NCBI GenBank assembly: GCA_031972295.1
Contig: DALYEZ010000008.1
Coordinates: 1 to 32,307, forward strand
Length of the DNA: 32,307 nucleotides
Direction of reading: 5' to 3'
From: JALHNF01 sp031972295
Lineage (GTDB): Bacteria > Patescibacteriota > Minisyncoccia > Phycocordibacterales > UBA5272
Shown here: positions 30,636 through 32,307 of the stretch, piece by piece
Numbering within the stretch: position 1 is the first letter of the stretch
Layout: every line of letters starts with the position of its first letter
Notes under the pieces: model-generated
Databases searched by the model: none
Seen by the model: the letters and a program-made list of their open reading frames with translations, nothing else
What the model was told of the DNA's origin: nothing
Position numbers and translations under genes: made by a program

Positions 30636-31058
30636 TTTTGCACCTGTGCTTCCAAAAGCACCCGTTCCCCTGTCTGCATCTGCAAGTTCCGCAACTTCAA
30701 CAATTTCTGGATGCTCAATTTTTTGTAATACCATTTGAGCAATCTTGTCTCCTACATCAAAAGTAATAGTTTCTGATCCAAGATTTATAACGCCCACAAA
30801 CACTTCACCCCGATATCCAGCATCAACAACTCCACCAAGAGTCTTAAGACCTTTCTTGTGCGAGAGTCCACTTTTATCCCAAATGAGACCAACGTAGCCA
30901 TCAGGGATTTCAAATGCAATACCTGTGGCCACCTGCGTTCGCATCATAGGAGCAATTTCTAACGCCTGAAGAGTATACAAATCCATTCCCGCATCGGTTG
31001 CATGTGCAAATGTAGGAATCTTTGCATCTGGGTGGAGTTTTTTAATGTGTAGATTCAT
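30633..31058 (-). CDS. dut: dUTP diphosphatase
   Basis: A 141-aa trimeric-type dUTPase that hydrolyses dUTP to dUMP, keeping uracil out of DNA. The five motifs are in order: DAGMDLYT (1), WDKSGLS (2, a variant of the usual GRSGLA), GGVVDAGYRGE with the catalytic Asp (3), GDKIAQMVL (4) and RGTGAFGSTG (5, the P-loop-like arm over the active site). Length is typical. It starts 15 nt after glyA without a Shine-Dalgarno and ends in TGA, confirming UGA as a stop in this genome. glyA-dut is a likely transcript. Confidence 0.96.
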   Translation of the reverse strand: MNLHIKKLHPDAKIPTFAHATDAGMDLYTLQALEIAPMMRTQVATGIAFEIPDGYVGLIWDKSGLSHKKGLKTLGGVVDAGYRGEVFVGVINLGSETITFDVGDKIAQMVLQKIEHPEIVEVAELADADRGTGAFGSTGAK

Positions 31059-31073
31059 GAGTACAACCGCAAT

Positions 31074-32270
31074 CTAAGCTTTTTGCAAGCGAGCTATTTC
31101 CTTTCGGAGGATAGCGTCAATTCGTGTGGCAAGTTTTTCGAAATCTTTTTCTTTGAAACCTCTCGTTGTTTCTGCCGCTGTTCCTAGGCGAAGTCCTGAC
31201 GGATCCATTGGGGAGCGAGTTTCTCCTGGAATGGTATTTTTGTTCACTACAATCCCCTCTTTCTCAAGCACTACACTCGCCACATCTCCAGGAAGACCTT
31301 TACCATTCATCCATGTGTCAACAAGTAAAAGATGTGAATCTGTACCTCCTGTAACAATTCTCCATCCGTGTTTCTGGAGTGCTTTTGCAAAGACTTTGGC
31401 ATTTACAATAATCTGCTTTGCGTATGTTTTAAACTTTGGTTCAGCCGCTTCTTTGAGTGCCACAGCCACAGCTGCAATTTGATTCATATGTGGTCCACCT
31501 TGAATCCCTGGGAACACTGCTTTATCGATTTTTGCTGGCAAATTTCGAGTATCAATTTTTGAAAATATGAGAGCGCTTCGCGGTCCTCGAAGTGTTTTGT
31601 GTGTCGTGGTTGTTACCACATCTGCATATGCAAATGGCGCAGGATATGCACCACCCGCTACAAGCCCTGAGAGGTGCGACATGTCGCAGAGAAGGAGTGC
31701 TCCACACACATCCGCTATCTCTCGAAATTTTTTCCAATCCACTTTACGAGGATATGCTGTGTAGCCAGCAATAATCAAGTACGGTTTTTCTTTGAGCGCA
31801 ATTGCTTTGATATTTTCATAATCAAACACTTCTGTTTTTTCATCAACGCCATACGGAACCTGCTTCCACAATTTTCCTGTTGCAGACACACTGTGTCCGT
31901 GTGTAAGGTGTCCTCCATGATCAAGACGAAGTCCCATTACCTTTTCACCAATTGGCACGAGTGCGAGAAGTGTGGCAAGGTTTGCAGGAGATCCAGAAAG
32001 AGCTTGCACGTTCACCGCCCAATTTTTTGGAGAAAGTCGAAATGCTTTGAGTGCACGTTCCTGACAAAGCTTTTCTACTTTGTCAGCATTTTCTTGCCCG
32101 CGATAGTAGCGACGGCCAGGATAGCCTTCTGAGTACTTATTTACAATTTCCGAAGCGAGTGCCTCACGCACATCATCTGAACAATAGTTTTCCGAAGCTA
32201 TCAAAGTCACTGTTTTCTTTTGACGCATTTTTTCAGCCTCGAGAATCTTTTTAAGTTCTTTGTCTTTCAT
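31074..32270 (-). CDS. glyA: Serine hydroxymethyltransferase
   Basis: A 398-aa PLP enzyme converting serine and tetrahydrofolate to glycine and 5,10-methylene-THF. Visible are LIASENYCSDDVREA, NKYSEGYPGRRYYRGQE, HGGHLTHGH, the PLP-Asp in CDMSHLSGLVAGG, and the PLP-binding lysine in TTTTHKTLRGPR, followed by FPGIQGGPH. Length is slightly under the usual ~415. The ATG at 32270 lies exactly at the predicted +1 of an extended -10. dut follows; both serve nucleotide metabolism, since methylene-THF is needed to turn dUMP into dTMP. Confidence 0.97.
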   Translation of the reverse strand: MKDKELKKILEAEKMRQKKTVTLIASENYCSDDVREALASEIVNKYSEGYPGRRYYRGQENADKVEKLCQERALKAFRLSPKNWAVNVQALSGSPANLATLLALVPIGEKVMGLRLDHGGHLTHGHSVSATGKLWKQVPYGVDEKTEVFDYENIKAIALKEKPYLIIAGYTAYPRKVDWKKFREIADVCGALLLCDMSHLSGLVAGGAYPAPFAYADVVTTTTHKTLRGPRSALIFSKIDTRNLPAKIDKAVFPGIQGGPHMNQIAAVAVALKEAAEPKFKTYAKQIIVNAKVFAKALQKHGWRIVTGGTDSHLLLVDTWMNGKGLPGDVASVVLEKEGIVVNKNTIPGETRSPMDPSGLRLGTAAETTRGFKEKDFEKLATRIDAILRKEIARLQKA

Positions 32271-32276
32271 CCAAAA

Positions 32277-32285
32277 ACTATATCA
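32277..32285 (-). promoter_or_regulatory. Extended -10 promoter of glyA
   Basis: TGA-TATAGT on the minus strand, six bases before the ATG at 32270, predicting a leaderless mRNA. The -35 region is close to the window edge and looks poor. Confidence 0.6.
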
Positions 32286-32307
32286 TTTTATAAAAAATCA
32301 CCTAAAT

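Overview
The window looks like a chromosome segment of a Candidate Phyla Radiation (Patescibacteria, probably Parcubacteria/Paceibacteria-like) bacterium. This is inferred from small, tightly packed genes, an AT-leaning composition, ribosomal and tRNA-synthetase genes mixed with CPR-style membrane and surface proteins, a eukaryotic/archaeal-type IleRS, an orphan VirB4/VirD4-like ATPase, and a 23S gene with no 16S beside it. UGA is an ordinary stop (tatD at 16104-16106, dut at 30633-30635), so this is not a UGA-recoding lineage. The lineage call rests on gene content read by eye.

Layout. 1-540 is the 5' part of a 23S rRNA gene (minus strand, cut by the window edge), with a leader of about 300 nt and its own promoter. 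983-4943 (minus) holds a TM_helix/MscS-related channel, a winged-helix/nucleotidyltransferase-like protein, glmS and an unrecognised gene. 5017-6412 (minus) is rplJ-rplL with an L10 autoregulatory leader, a strong terminator, an odd GC-rich hairpin element at the rplL stop, and an unlisted 48-aa membrane ORF. 6457-8153 (minus) is a DUF2177 protein and murC. 8254-9343 (plus) is infC-rpmI-rplT, the only plus-strand operon. 9394-12989 (minus) carries a LOG-like protein, a beta-CASP metallo-beta-lactamase RNase-like protein, a membrane protein, a candidate structured RNA, an SRPBCC protein and ndk. 13013-16052 (minus) is the large ATPase and a second candidate structured RNA of about 245 nt. 16104-19466 (minus) is AI-2E-family permease-metG-tatD. 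19524-24775 (minus) has a secreted Calx-beta/Cys-rich protein, glycyl-tRNA synthetase and a membrane-anchored surface protein. 24802-32270 (minus) is recO, ileS, argS, dut and glyA.

The gene set is mostly translation (23S, L10, L12, L35, L20, IF3, Met/Gly/Ile/Arg-tRNA synthetases), with one-carbon and nucleotide metabolism (glyA, dut, ndk), envelope precursors (glmS, murC), repair (recO) and a few surface or transport functions.

Three observations stand out. (1) IleRS carries an in-frame histidine-phosphatase (RHG) domain, with all four catalytic residues, inside its catalytic core. (2) In 15 transcription units a -10 hexamer, often an extended TGn -10, lies 6-12 nt before the start codon, implying leaderless or nearly leaderless mRNAs. 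(3) Two intergenic regions have a promoter, paired 5' and 3' ends and a terminator, and match no RNA family I recognise.
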